Positions 53,770 through 62,650 of a stretch of DNA of 64,000 nt are shown here, one piece after another. Both the position numbers and the translations under genes were made by a program. The stretch is from CAVHXA01 sp963639765 (lineage in GTDB: Bacteria; Bacillota; Clostridia; Oscillospirales; Oscillospiraceae): NCBI GenBank assembly GCA_963639765.1, contig CAVHXA010000001.1, positions 62,001 to 126,000 on the forward strand. Direction: 5' to 3'. A model generated the notes under the pieces. That model was not told where the DNA came from. It searched no databases and saw only the letters and a list, made by a program, of their open reading frames with translations. How positions within the stretch are numbered: position 1 is the stretch's first letter; each line of letters begins with the position of its first letter.

Positions 53770-54642
53770 CTAAGTCCGGCGAAACATCGGATCGCCCAGA
53801 AAAAAAAGTGCAATTGCACCAGGTCCTACATGGGCACCGGTTACGGGTTCATAGGCAACGGTCAGAATATCCCTTGGCGGCTTGTTTCTGCGCAGACGTT
53901 CCGTAAGCCAGGCCGCGTCCTCCGGACAGCCGGCATGTGCAATACCTATAGTCTGATTTTGCGGTTCGATTGCAAGAGACTCGTATTGCTCTGCCAGCGC
54001 ATGCAGTGCCTGTCTGCGGCCCTTTGCTCTGGCAAAGCTTACAATTTTGCCCTCCGCATCTCCCTTGAGAATCGGTTTGATCTTCAGCAGAGTACCTACA
54101 GCAGCCCGGATACTCGACAACCGCCCCGTTGCTCTGAGATAGGCCAGATCGTCTACCGTAAACACCTGGCACATAAAATGCCGGCGATTCTGAATCTCTG
54201 CCGCCGTCTGCGCAATCGTCATCCCCTGTGCCCGACACCGCGCCGCATAAAGCACCAGAAGTCCCTCTCCCAGACTGGCTCCGAGAGAGTCTATCAGAAT
54301 AATGTCCTGTGTATATTCCTGCCTGAGCTGTTCGGCTGCAATACGAGCCGACGCAAATGAGCCACTGATCCCGGATGACATGCCAATAAAAAGCAGATCA
54401 CTTCCCTGCTCCAGAATGGGCTGCATAATGTCTGTATAAGTCTGTGGTGTAATCTGTGAGGTTGATACCCGCATTCCCTCAGCAATTGCCTGATAATAGG
54501 CCTGATCGTCAAATATGGTGGTGTCGGTACATGTGTGATCCTGACCGTTTGCATAAAATGTAAACGGCAGAGTCAGGATGTTTTGTTCTCTGAGCAGAGG
54601 GGTTGGCAAATTCGCTGACGTGTCTGTTAATATTGTGTACAT
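53770..54642 (-). CDS. DegV family protein (FakB-like fatty-acid-binding protein)
   Basis: A 290-residue DegV protein: N-terminal TDTSANLP, the fatty-acid carboxylate-binding TSQITPQ (about 60-66) and GMSSGISGSF, and the C-terminal KIKPIL plus GAHVGPGA. FakB proteins present fatty acids to FakA, and fakA is at 32586-34241. The ATG at 54642 has GAGGACTCAAATT upstream, a moderate site. Divergent from the DUF1836 gene. Confidence 0.9.
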   Translation of the reverse strand: MYTILTDTSANLPTPLLREQNILTLPFTFYANGQDHTCTDTTIFDDQAYYQAIAEGMRVSTSQITPQTYTDIMQPILEQGSDLLFIGMSSGISGSFASARIAAEQLRQEYTQDIILIDSLGASLGEGLLVLYAARCRAQGMTIAQTAAEIQNRRHFMCQVFTVDDLAYLRATGRLSSIRAAVGTLLKIKPILKGDAEGKIVSFARAKGRRQALHALAEQYESLAIEPQNQTIGIAHAGCPEDAAWLTERLRRNKPPRDILTVAYEPVTGAHVGPGAIALFFLGDPMFRRT

Positions 54643-54728
54643 AATTTGAGTCCTCGTGTTATCTGATTCGCAAAACAAGGTTATCACATTATAATCCTTA
54701 TGTCAACCTTAAATTATTGCGGGATTTC

Positions 54729-54757
54729 TTGTATTTTCACAAAATTTGTGGTAGAAT
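54729..54757 (+). promoter_or_regulatory. Promoter of the DUF1836 gene with an internal palindrome
   Basis: TTGTAT (54729-54734) and TAGAAT (54752-54757) are 17 bp apart. The palindrome CACAAAATTTGTG (54738-54750) fills the spacer and looks like an operator. On the other strand TTGACA and TATAAT motifs occur toward degV, but with non-standard spacing. Confidence 0.7.
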
Positions 54758-54787
54758 CCGGGTACAAATCAGAAAGGACATCAAACC

Positions 54788-55420
54788 ATGGCCTATGACG
54801 AACAGCTGACTGCAGGAAAGCTCCGGCGCTGGGAAACCTACCTCAATCGCTATACTCTTCCAACATGGGAACAGCTTCCAGACCTTGGCCTTTATATGGA
54901 CCAGGTCATCCAGCTGTTGTCGCAATATCTCGACTATATGCCTCCGGAGCTCAAGGAAGAACAAATTATTACTGCAGCGGCCATCAACAACTACGTACGC
55001 ACCAGAGTAATGCCGGAACCGAAAAAAAAGAAATATTACCGTATACATCTGGCCTATCTGATTATCATCTGCACGCTTAAGCAGAGTCTGAGCATTGCGA
55101 TGCTGCAGCATCTGATTCCCATTGGTCTCGATGAAACGCAGGTCAATGCTGTTTACAGTTCGTTTGTATTGCGGCATCGCCTTTCCTCTGCCTTTTTTGT
55201 GCAGCAGGTAAAGCTTGCCGCCTCCAATCTGCTCGGACACGATCAGGGACCTGATTTTGCCGTAGAGAACACCGAGCAATTGATAACCTCTGCTGCAATT
55301 ATCAGCGGCTTTTCCCGTCTGCTGGCCGAAAAGCTGCTGCTGCTTGACGGGCACACCATTGAACAGGAGAATATTTCTCTTTTATCAGCATCACCGGCCG
55401 AAGACAATGCCCCCGCGTAG
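54788..55420 (+). CDS. DUF1836 putative regulator
   Basis: A 210-residue DUF1836 protein. The signature WEQLPDLGLYMDQVIQLLSQYL (~22-43) and ITAAAINNYVR are followed by a helical region. The N-terminal part resembles a MerR-like helix-turn-helix, so DNA binding is likely. The family's targets are unknown. Its promoter contains a palindrome, which suggests autoregulation and shared control of degV. Confidence 0.85.
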   Translation: MAYDEQLTAGKLRRWETYLNRYTLPTWEQLPDLGLYMDQVIQLLSQYLDYMPPELKEEQIITAAAINNYVRTRVMPEPKKKKYYRIHLAYLIIICTLKQSLSIAMLQHLIPIGLDETQVNAVYSSFVLRHRLSSAFFVQQVKLAASNLLGHDQGPDFAVENTEQLITSAAIISGFSRLLAEKLLLLDGHTIEQENISLLSASPAEDNAPA

Positions 55421-55470
55421 CAAAGGCAGTATTATCCTTTATTTTTGCTGTTTTATGTCTGTGGCAACAC

Positions 55471-55507
55471 TGCGCAATTGCGTCTGCCGAATACTGTGGT
55501 GCTGCCC
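55471..55507 (+). repeat. Intergenic repeat, tail fragment D
   Basis: TGCGCAATTGCGTCTGCCGA and ATACTGTGGTGCTGCCC match the tail of copies B and C. It lies just upstream of the apgM ribosome-binding site. Confidence 0.5.
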
Positions 55508-55529
55508 TGTATCTTAGGAGGAATCTTTC

Positions 55530-56777
55530 ATGAAGTACGTTCTGGTCATCGGCGACGGTATGGCCGACAACCCCATTGAGGAGCTTGGCGGAAAAACACC
55601 GCTTGAAGCTGCCGACAAGCCCTTTATTGATTCGCTGGCTGCTCAATCGCTGCTTGGCAGTGTTCTAACCGTTCCGAGGGGCCTGATTCCCGGCTCAGAC
55701 ACGGCCATTCTTTCAATCTTTGGCTGTGACCCCTGCGTATGCTATACCGGCCGCAGTCCGTTGGAGGCTGCCGGCTGCGGCATTGCACTACAGCCCGGTG
55801 AAGTCAGCTATCGCTGCAATATGTGTACATTCGAAGACGGCAACGCGTCGATGGATGAAAAACGCATTCTCAGTCACAATGCCGGTTCGATCGAAGGAGA
55901 CATATCCGACGAGCTTATTTGCTGGCTTTTTAATGAGCCTGTCTTTCGGGCCGCAGCCGATGCCATTGGTATGCGTGTTTATCCCGGCAGCTCCTTTCGC
56001 CACATTGCCGTTCAGGCCGGCGGCGACGTCGAGGGCCTGAATGTATTTCCGCCTCACGACCATCTGGGTGAAGTTATCGGAAATCTGCGCCTGAGCGGAA
56101 ACGCAAACGCCGATCGTCTCTGGAGCCTGATGCAGCTTGCCAACAGCAAGCTGGAGCATCATCCTATAAACGAAGCACGCCGGGCCGCCGGAAGGCTGCC
56201 GGCCAACGGTATCTGGTTCTGGGCTCAAGGCACAATGGCCGAGGGCGGATTTTCAGATTTTGCACGGGACTTTGGCAAAACAGGCAGCGTGATCAGTGCG
56301 GTTCCGCTTGTGCACGGCATAGGATTTCTCACGGGGCTCAACCGCATTACCGTTGAAGGGGCTACCGGTGAAACCGAAACCAACTGTGAAGGCAAGGTTC
56401 AGGCTGCCCTCAATGCACTTGCCTCGGGTCAGGATTTTGCATGTGTGCACCTTGAGGGCCCCGATGAAGCCAGCCACGCAGGCAATCTGACCGAAAAGCT
56501 GCTTTGCATTCATTATCTTGACGAACGAATCGTAAAGCCTCTGTTCAAAGGGCTGCAGGCCATGGGGGAGGATTTCAGAATGCTTGTTCTTTCGGACCAC
56601 AAAACACTTCTGTCTACCCGTGGACACGATGGAGACCCGGTTCCCTTTTTGCTTTATGACAGCCGTCGGCAGCTGGGCTGCGGTCTGACCTATACCGAGA
56701 AAAACGGTGAGCAGGGGCCTTATATTGAGCCTGCCACCCGTCTGATGCCTCTTCTGTTTGAAAAGGAGGCGCTTTGA
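55530..56777 (+). CDS. apgM: Cofactor-independent phosphoglycerate mutase (archaeal type)
   Basis: A 415-residue alkaline-phosphatase-superfamily enzyme. Metal ligands are in VIGDGMADNP (Asp9), the phospho-Ser in PGSDTAILS, and later GPDEASHAGN and SDHKT…RGHDGDPVPF. It interconverts 3- and 2-phosphoglycerate in glycolysis; related proteins may act on other phosphoesters. AGGAGG precedes the ATG. It is joined end to end with the DUF1015 gene. Confidence 0.92.
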   Translation: MKYVLVIGDGMADNPIEELGGKTPLEAADKPFIDSLAAQSLLGSVLTVPRGLIPGSDTAILSIFGCDPCVCYTGRSPLEAAGCGIALQPGEVSYRCNMCTFEDGNASMDEKRILSHNAGSIEGDISDELICWLFNEPVFRAAADAIGMRVYPGSSFRHIAVQAGGDVEGLNVFPPHDHLGEVIGNLRLSGNANADRLWSLMQLANSKLEHHPINEARRAAGRLPANGIWFWAQGTMAEGGFSDFARDFGKTGSVISAVPLVHGIGFLTGLNRITVEGATGETETNCEGKVQAALNALASGQDFACVHLEGPDEASHAGNLTEKLLCIHYLDERIVKPLFKGLQAMGEDFRMLVLSDHKTLLSTRGHDGDPVPFLLYDSRRQLGCGLTYTEKNGEQGPYIEPATRLMPLLFEKEAL

Positions 56778-58022
56778 TTGACCAGCTGTTTTTCGACAGC
56801 CGATATTCTTCTTCCGACTGCAGAAGATCTGACGCGCTGGTCTGTAGTTGCCTGCGACCAGTATACTTCTCAGCCCGAATACTGGGAACAGGTACACCGA
56901 TATGTGGGTAATGTGCCGTCCACCCTGCACCTGATTCTTCCGGAAGCTGAGCTGGAATCCCCAGATCTGAATGCACGCATTGCCGCAGTCAACACTGCTA
57001 TGCAGAAAAGTCTGCTCCAAAACTGGTTTCGTCTGCTGCCCGACAGCTTTGTTTATGTTGAGCGTACGCTGACTCCCGGGCGCATCCGTCAGGGTCTGGT
57101 CGGCAAGGTGGATCTGGAGTCCTATGATTATTCACCGGGCTCGAACTCCCCCATTCGTGCCACCGAAGATACCGTGGCCTCCCGTTTGCCGCCACGTATT
57201 CTGGTGCGCGAAAACGCCTCTCTGGAACTGCCGCACATTCTTCTGCTCGCCGATGACCGTGACAACATGCTTTTTGGTGCTATCACAGCTATGCGAAGCA
57301 GTCTGCCCAGGATTTATGACTTTGATCTGATGCAGGGCGGCGGTCATGTAACAGGCTTTTCCGTCAGCGGCGACGCAGCCGCAGCATTGCAGGATCGACT
57401 GAATCGATATACTTCCGAAATTCAGAATCGCTGTCCGGATATTGAACGCAGGCCCATGGTTTTTGTCGTTGGTGACGGAAACCACTCCCTTGCCGCGGCA
57501 AAGGCGTGCTGGGAACAGTTGAAGGCTGCCAATCCGGCCCTGATCGGATCAGAGCATCCGGCGCGCTATGCTCTTGTCGAACTGGAAAACATCCACGACC
57601 CGGCCCTGTCCTTTGAGCCTATCCACCGTCTGGTTTCTGATACCGATTCCGCTGCCCTGCTTACCGCGCTTCAGGCAGCCATTGGAGCTGACAGCGGATA
57701 TCCCGTTCACTGGACCTCGCAAAACGCTTCCGGTATAATACGCCTTGACCCCTCGAGGGGCAGGACAGCCGTTGGTATTCTTCAGAATTTTCTGGATACA
57801 TATCTTTCTGCGCACGTGGGACGAATTGACTACATTCACGGAGACCGGGTGCTCAATGTGCTTGCGGAGCGGCCGAACAGCATTGGCTTTCTGCTTCCGG
57901 ACTTTGATAAATCCGAACTGTTTTACAGTGTCCTTTCCGAGGGCGTATTGCCAAGAAAAACTTTTTCCATGGGTCAAGCCAACGAAAAGCGTTTCTATCT
58001 TGAGGCCCGGTCCATCCGATAA
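56778..58022 (+). CDS. DUF1015 family protein
   Basis: A 414-residue protein of unknown function. The family stretches are RWSVVACDQYTSQPEYWE near the start, GDGNHSLAAAKACWE and LVELENIHDPAL mid-way, and ERPNSIGFLLPDFDKSELF near the end. It starts with TTG at 56778, immediately after the apgM stop, with AAAAGGAGG upstream. From memory, DUF1015 genes often neighbour serine-pathway genes; here it follows a 3-phosphoglycerate enzyme, which fits a link to serine or 3PG metabolism but does not prove it. Confidence 0.8.
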   Translation: MTSCFSTADILLPTAEDLTRWSVVACDQYTSQPEYWEQVHRYVGNVPSTLHLILPEAELESPDLNARIAAVNTAMQKSLLQNWFRLLPDSFVYVERTLTPGRIRQGLVGKVDLESYDYSPGSNSPIRATEDTVASRLPPRILVRENASLELPHILLLADDRDNMLFGAITAMRSSLPRIYDFDLMQGGGHVTGFSVSGDAAAALQDRLNRYTSEIQNRCPDIERRPMVFVVGDGNHSLAAAKACWEQLKAANPALIGSEHPARYALVELENIHDPALSFEPIHRLVSDTDSAALLTALQAAIGADSGYPVHWTSQNASGIIRLDPSRGRTAVGILQNFLDTYLSAHVGRIDYIHGDRVLNVLAERPNSIGFLLPDFDKSELFYSVLSEGVLPRKTFSMGQANEKRFYLEARSIR

Positions 58023-58036
58023 AGAGGTGAAAAGTT

Positions 58037-58891
58037 ATGATTACCGAATATGCCTGGGCAAAGCTGAATCTTACCCTGGATGTTCTCGGTCTGCGTGAAG
58101 ACGGCTATCACGATGTGTCGATGGTCATGCAGACTATAGATCTTGTAGACACGCTCCGTCTGCAGACCGGCACGGGGCACAGCTGGTCACTTACGTGCAG
58201 CAGTGAAAACGTACCGACCGGGCCCGAAAATCTGGCATGGCGGGCCGCGCAGGCCTATTGCGAAGAAACCGGGTATGACCCGGATGGTCTGGACATACAC
58301 ATTCAGAAAAACATCCCGGTCTGTGCCGGGATGGGCGGCGGCAGCGCGGACGCAGCAGCTGTTCTGCGTGTTCTGAACCGTGCAAACGACGATCCTATGG
58401 ATCAGGAGGATCTTTTATGGCTGGCAGGCACCATTGGTTCTGACGTCCCGTTCTGTATTACCGGAGGAACAGCTCTGGCGCAGGACCGCGGTGATTATCT
58501 CACCGCACTTCAGCCCCTTGCTGCCTGTCGGATTGTGGTGTGCACACCCGATTTTTCCTGCTCAACTCCGCAGCTGTATCAGCAGATTGATCTGGCTGAC
58601 GAAATTGAAACACCGGATACCGACGCCATGCTTCTGGCGCTCAAAACCGGAAATCTTGAGCTGGCAGCGCACAGCATGAAAAACGTATTTGAACCGCTGG
58701 TGGCCGCCAAACACCCGGAGCTTTCACGCATTCGGTCGATTCTTTATGCAGCCGGTGCTCTGGGCGTGAGCATGTCCGGAACCGGACCGACCATGTTTGG
58801 TCTTTTTTCCAACCGCACCTCTGCCGTCTATACCCAGGCCGCACTTGAATGCGTGTATCCCGGCCGTGTCTGGCTGACAAAGCCGGTATAG
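58037..58891 (+). CDS. ispE: 4-diphosphocytidyl-2-C-methyl-D-erythritol kinase
   Basis: A 284-residue GHMP kinase of the MEP isoprenoid pathway, matching the IspH fusion found at 3925-5943. The family AKLN (8-11), the ATP-binding GMGGGSADAA (98-107) and the C-terminal MSGTGPTMFG are present. AAAGAGGTG lies upstream. Confidence 0.95.
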   Translation: MITEYAWAKLNLTLDVLGLREDGYHDVSMVMQTIDLVDTLRLQTGTGHSWSLTCSSENVPTGPENLAWRAAQAYCEETGYDPDGLDIHIQKNIPVCAGMGGGSADAAAVLRVLNRANDDPMDQEDLLWLAGTIGSDVPFCITGGTALAQDRGDYLTALQPLAACRIVVCTPDFSCSTPQLYQQIDLADEIETPDTDAMLLALKTGNLELAAHSMKNVFEPLVAAKHPELSRIRSILYAAGALGVSMSGTGPTMFGLFSNRTSAVYTQAALECVYPGRVWLTKPV

Positions 58892-58929
58892 CCGTGCGAG
58901 ATCAGGCTCACAAACAGACTCATGCCGCT

Positions 58930-58963
58930 CTGCCGGTCTGACTGCGATATGTCAGACCGGCAG
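58930..58963 (+). terminator. Hairpin after ispE
   Basis: CTGCCGGTCTGAC/GTCAGACCGGCAG, perfect 13-bp stem with 8-nt loop. The following bases are AT-rich (AGTATATATAG) but not a T-run. Confidence 0.55.
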
Positions 58964-58977
58964 AGTATATATAGATA

Positions 58978-59129
58978 GCACTGTACAACGGCGTCTGCGG
59001 CACTTTGCGATTTTTCCGCCGACGTATCGTCATCAAATCACTTCATACACGGAGGTTGGCAGCGATCTTCTTCCTCGATTCGACGGGAAATCTCCTGCAA
59101 ACCGCCCCTGCCGAATATTGCGGTACTGC
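58978..59129 (+). repeat. Intergenic MITE-like repeat, full copy B
   Basis: A 152-bp copy that aligns along its whole length with copy A (20500-20654 read on the minus strand). Shared blocks include TTTCCGCCGACG, ATCGTCATCAAA / ATCGCCATCAAA, CATACAC, CGATTCG and GCAAA. It ends ATATTGCGGTACTGC, an inverted match to the family start. It lies between convergent genes. Confidence 0.8.
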
Positions 59130-59177
59130 ATATACAGAAATAGACGTGCCCACAGAATGGTTCTCAAACAGGGTGTT

Positions 59178-60749
59178 CTACATCTCCAGCATCCACTGGG
59201 CACATTTCATTCCATCGGCCGCCGCAGACATAATACCTCCGGCATATCCGGCACCCTCTCCGCAGGGGAAGAGCCCTGTAAGGCTGCTCTGTCCTGACTG
59301 ATCACGCGGAATACGGACAGGGCTGGAGGATCGACTTTCTACTGCTGTAAGTACAGCATCCGGATTGTCATATCCTGTAAGCTTTCTGCCCAGAATCGGA
59401 AGAGCGGCTGCAATGGTTTCGGTGATAAATTCCGGCAGACAGGTATGCAAATCCGCTCCGACAGCACCCGGACGATAGCTGGGCTGCACCGTACCAAAAA
59501 CAGTGGTTGCTGTGCCCCGCAAAAAATCCGCAACTCGCTGAGCAGGTGCAAAACCGGTTTTTCCGCCGGCCAGCCACGCTGCATGCTCAAGCTCGCGCTG
59601 AAAAGCAATTCCGGCCAGCGGATGGTCGCTCGGATAGTCCTGCGGGCCCACGCCTACAAGCAGGGCGCCGTTGATGTTTGTCCGATTACGCGCATATTCG
59701 CTCATCCCGTTTGTTACAACCGTCTGTGGCTCTGAAGCGGCGGCCATAACCACCCCGCCCGGACAGACGCAGAACGAGTATGCCGAACGACCATTTTCCA
59801 AATGACAGCTGAGCTTATAGCTTGCCGGCGGCAGCAGCTCGGCCGCCGAGCCAAACTGAGCCCGTGAAATCTCTGATTGAAGGTGCTCGATGCGTACACC
59901 CACGGCAAATCTTTTGGGCTGCATGGCAATCCCCTGTTCATAAAGCATGCCGAAGGTATCTCTTGCGCTGTGTCCGATAGCCAGGCAGACCTGCTCAGTT
60001 GGCAGGATATAATCTCCTTGTGCGCTGTGAACCCGCAGACCAGTCAGCCGACCGTCGCAAGACTCAATCCCGACAAGCTGGTTTTCAAAGTAAACAGAGG
60101 CTCCGAGCCGCAGAAGCTCACAGCGTATATTATATATTATGCGGCGCAGATAATCGGTTCCAACATGCGGCATGGAAAGATACAGAATATCCTGCGGTGC
60201 TCCAAAGCGGACCAGCTCCCGGCGAATATAGTCCATACGCGGATCATTCACTCCGGTATTCAGCTTGCCGTCAGAAAAAGTCCCGGCTCCGCCCTCACCG
60301 AATTGCAGGTTGGAATTTAGCAAAAGTGGACCGCCGGAAGAATATCTCTCCACATCCCTGATCCGCTGCTCTACCGGACGCCCACGTTCAATCAGAACAG
60401 GTTTTGCGCCGGCCCTGGCCAGCATCAGAGCGCAGAAAAGTCCTGCGGGCCCGGCACCAATCACAACAGGCGGGTTGCGGTATTCCCGGTGCAGATTCGG
60501 AAACCTGTACGAATTTTGTGTATAACTGCTTATGCCTTTGGAGCGACAGCGGCGCAGCACCGCCGCTTCGTTTTTGCAGCTGCACGTGACAGTATATACC
60601 AGATGCACATCGCCTTTGTGTCTGGCATCTATAGAGACCCTTTGGATGGTCAGCTGTGTTACGGCAACGCCGAGCAGCCTGGCCGCCTGTACAGAAAGCT
60701 GCTCTTCTGACTGACCGGGTTGCAATTTCAATCCGGATATCTGAATCAT
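59178..60749 (-). CDS. COG2509-type FAD-dependent dehydrogenase
   Basis: A 523-residue flavoprotein. An N-terminal domain (~1-85) precedes the dinucleotide-binding VVIGAGPAGLFCALMLA. The family signatures EGGAGTFSDGKLNTG, CLAIGHSARDT and the late GEGAGYAGGIMSAA are intact. The enzyme's reaction is not known. The ATG at 60749 overlaps the ArsC-like gene by ATGA. Confidence 0.88.
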   Translation of the reverse strand: MIQISGLKLQPGQSEEQLSVQAARLLGVAVTQLTIQRVSIDARHKGDVHLVYTVTCSCKNEAAVLRRCRSKGISSYTQNSYRFPNLHREYRNPPVVIGAGPAGLFCALMLARAGAKPVLIERGRPVEQRIRDVERYSSGGPLLLNSNLQFGEGGAGTFSDGKLNTGVNDPRMDYIRRELVRFGAPQDILYLSMPHVGTDYLRRIIYNIRCELLRLGASVYFENQLVGIESCDGRLTGLRVHSAQGDYILPTEQVCLAIGHSARDTFGMLYEQGIAMQPKRFAVGVRIEHLQSEISRAQFGSAAELLPPASYKLSCHLENGRSAYSFCVCPGGVVMAAASEPQTVVTNGMSEYARNRTNINGALLVGVGPQDYPSDHPLAGIAFQRELEHAAWLAGGKTGFAPAQRVADFLRGTATTVFGTVQPSYRPGAVGADLHTCLPEFITETIAAALPILGRKLTGYDNPDAVLTAVESRSSSPVRIPRDQSGQSSLTGLFPCGEGAGYAGGIMSAAADGMKCAQWMLEM

Positions 60750-61087
60750 TGCCAGTTCTCCCAGATCTGCGGACAATATCCCACAGTGGCCCGGTTTCCG
60801 TTTCGAACAACAGGTGTCTGCAGCAGCTTCTGGTGTTCGAACAGATAATCCTGCCTGGCTGCGTCGTCTGCCAGATAACGAAAAAGGTCAGCATCCGATC
60901 CCTTTGCCGCGGCATTGATCAGTCGTTCCGCTCCACCCACAGCCCGCAGAACACTATTGAACTCGCCTGCGGACATAGGCTGTTTTGAAAGATCTATCTG
61001 CTGAAAGCGAATGCGGCGTTCTTTAAACCAGCGCTCGGCTTTTTTGGTATCAAAGCACTTGGAAGTACCAAAGATCTGAATGTTCAT
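60746..61087 (-). CDS. ArsC/Spx-family thioredoxin-fold protein
   Basis: A 113-residue protein with the ArsC/YffB fold: Cys11 in GTSKCFDTKKAERWF, FQQIDLSKQPMS, and LLQTPVVRNG before the C-terminus. Only one active-site Cys is seen. It could be a thiol reductase or an Spx-like regulator; arsenate reduction cannot be claimed. It starts one base after folC ends. Confidence 0.85.
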   Translation of the reverse strand: MNIQIFGTSKCFDTKKAERWFKERRIRFQQIDLSKQPMSAGEFNSVLRAVGGAERLINAAAKGSDADLFRYLADDAARQDYLFEHQKLLQTPVVRNGNRATVGYCPQIWENWQ

Positions 61088-61088
61088 G

Positions 61089-62360
61089 CTATCCTCCGAA
61101 ATAGTCCAGTATTGGCCCTGCCAGATACAACGATCCAAAGCAGACTACAGGCAAACCGTCGTTTGCCTGCTCCTGCATGGCCGCATCCAGTCCCGCCTGT
61201 ATAGAATCAAAGCCAATGGCGTCCTTAAAGTATTGCCTTGCCGTCTGCTGTGCCAGATCTGCCGAAAGAGCCCGATCACCGGGCGGCGGAACAAGATAAA
61301 GCCTTTTCGCATGCTTTGCCATAATGCTGAGCATCCGTGCATAATCCTTGTCGGCCAACATACCGGAAACCAGTGTAAGCCCCGTATTGCCGAACAGCTC
61401 AGTCAATGCTCGGCTCAGAGCCGCAGCTCCGTGTCCATTGTGTGCACCGTCCAGCAATACGGGCGGTTTTTTTTGCAGTATCTGCAGTCGTGCAGGCCAG
61501 TGTACCTGTGCAAGACCCCTGCACACCGCCTGATCCGAAATATTCCAGCCCCTGTTTCGCAAAACCGTCACTGTCTGCAATACTGTCCCGATATTTTCAA
61601 GCTGATGTGCTCCCAGCAGCGGTACCGACAGTTCCTGTTTGTTCCAGATTAAGCTCTGACCGTCGAGTGTCTGTGATATCCTGACGGCAGGCTGCGCATA
61701 AAACGGAGTGATACCAAACTCGCTGCAGTGCTGCTGCAGTGCAGTTCTGGCCTGCCGGTCCTGAGGAGCCAACACAGCCGAGCAGCCTTTTTTCAGAATC
61801 CCGGCCTTTTCCTTGGCAATCTGGCCAAGTGTACTGCCCAGGATTTCCGTGTGGTCCAGGCCGATTGGCGTAATCACAGCCACCTCGGGTGCAGGAATGA
61901 TGTTGGTCGCGTCCAGGCGACCGCCCAGTCCAACTTCAAGCACAACCGGCCGACATTTTTTCAATGCAAAATATAAAAATCCGGCCGCCGTAACCAGTTC
62001 GAATTCAGTTGGCTTTTCGTATCCGAGCTCCGGCAGCTTTTTTGCCGCACAACAGGCTGCCTTCAGCACATGCAGCAAAATTTCGTCTTCTGCCGGCTGT
62101 CCGTCTGCTTGAAAGCGTTCATTAAAGGACCGCAGAGCAGGTGAGGTGTAAAGCCCACCGTGATAGCCGGCTGCGCACAGAATGCTGCTTAGCATGGCCG
62201 CTGTGGAGCCCTTGCCGTTGGTTCCTGCAATGTGGATAAATTGGAGATCCTGTTGAGGATTTCCCAGAAGCTCCATCAATGTCCGCATGCGGGCAAGGCC
62301 TCTTGGACTTTGCCGACAGCAGCAGGTCTGCATAATTGCCTGTGATTTCTCAAAATCCAT
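61089..62360 (-). CDS. folC: Folylpolyglutamate synthase / dihydrofolate synthase
   Basis: A 423-residue Mur-ligase-type enzyme adding glutamate to folates. The P-loop is GTNGKGS (46-52); later ADKDYARML and LDGAHNGHGAA match the family. The ATG at 62360 has AGGGGG at 7-nt spacing; an ATG two codons earlier is too close and a TTG further up lacks support. It faces the fhs gene, so folate metabolism is grouped here. Confidence 0.94.
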   Translation of the reverse strand: MDFEKSQAIMQTCCCRQSPRGLARMRTLMELLGNPQQDLQFIHIAGTNGKGSTAAMLSSILCAAGYHGGLYTSPALRSFNERFQADGQPAEDEILLHVLKAACCAAKKLPELGYEKPTEFELVTAAGFLYFALKKCRPVVLEVGLGGRLDATNIIPAPEVAVITPIGLDHTEILGSTLGQIAKEKAGILKKGCSAVLAPQDRQARTALQQHCSEFGITPFYAQPAVRISQTLDGQSLIWNKQELSVPLLGAHQLENIGTVLQTVTVLRNRGWNISDQAVCRGLAQVHWPARLQILQKKPPVLLDGAHNGHGAAALSRALTELFGNTGLTLVSGMLADKDYARMLSIMAKHAKRLYLVPPPGDRALSADLAQQTARQYFKDAIGFDSIQAGLDAAMQEQANDGLPVVCFGSLYLAGPILDYFGG

Positions 62361-62380
62361 TGCCATTCCCCCTGACAATC

Positions 62381-62409
62381 AGTATATACATGCCCGGGCT
62401 GTACGGCAA
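62381..62409 (-). promoter_or_regulatory. Promoter of folC
   Basis: On the minus strand TTGCCG (62404-62409) and TATACT (62381-62386) are 17 bp apart. Confidence 0.7.
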
Positions 62410-62554
62410 GTCGATTTTTCGGATCCCTGTATTGGACAGTGGTTTTTAGAGTCCCCTCCAAGGACCGTGCAGCACTGCATGGGATACCGGGACGGTTTCA
62501 CAAAGGGCTCAGTCCAAAATCTTTTACAGCATTGTAAATTGCACCGATATCGTC

Positions 62555-62594
62555 GGACGATTTATGCAGAACAAGGTTACAGGGTAAATCGTCC
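62555..62594. repeat. Inverted repeat between the folC and fhs promoters
   Basis: GGACGATTTA/TAAATCGTCC, a perfect 10-bp stem with a 20-nt loop, lies between the two divergent promoters. It could be an operator or part of a small transcript. The rest of this 389-bp gap holds both promoters and the fhs leader. Confidence 0.5.
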
Positions 62595-62621
62595 TGTGGA
62601 CTGCGCCGAAGAAAACCCGGG

Positions 62622-62650
62622 TTGCAGCGATCGAAAAAGCATGATATAGT
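62622..62650 (+). promoter_or_regulatory. Promoter of fhs with a ~93-nt structured leader
   Basis: TTGCAG (62622-62627) and TATAGT (62645-62650) are 17 bp apart. The leader to 62749 has small hairpins (GCGGTCATCCGC; GCCTG-TTTTTT-CAGGC). It does not match the THF riboswitch pattern I know. Confidence 0.75.

Noticed and set aside
59005..59301. A 98-codon + strand frame and its counterpart at 20352-20666 with similar translations
   Set aside because: The similarity comes from the shared DNA repeat; the frames differ in length and lack start signals, so I treat them as repeat sequence, not genes.
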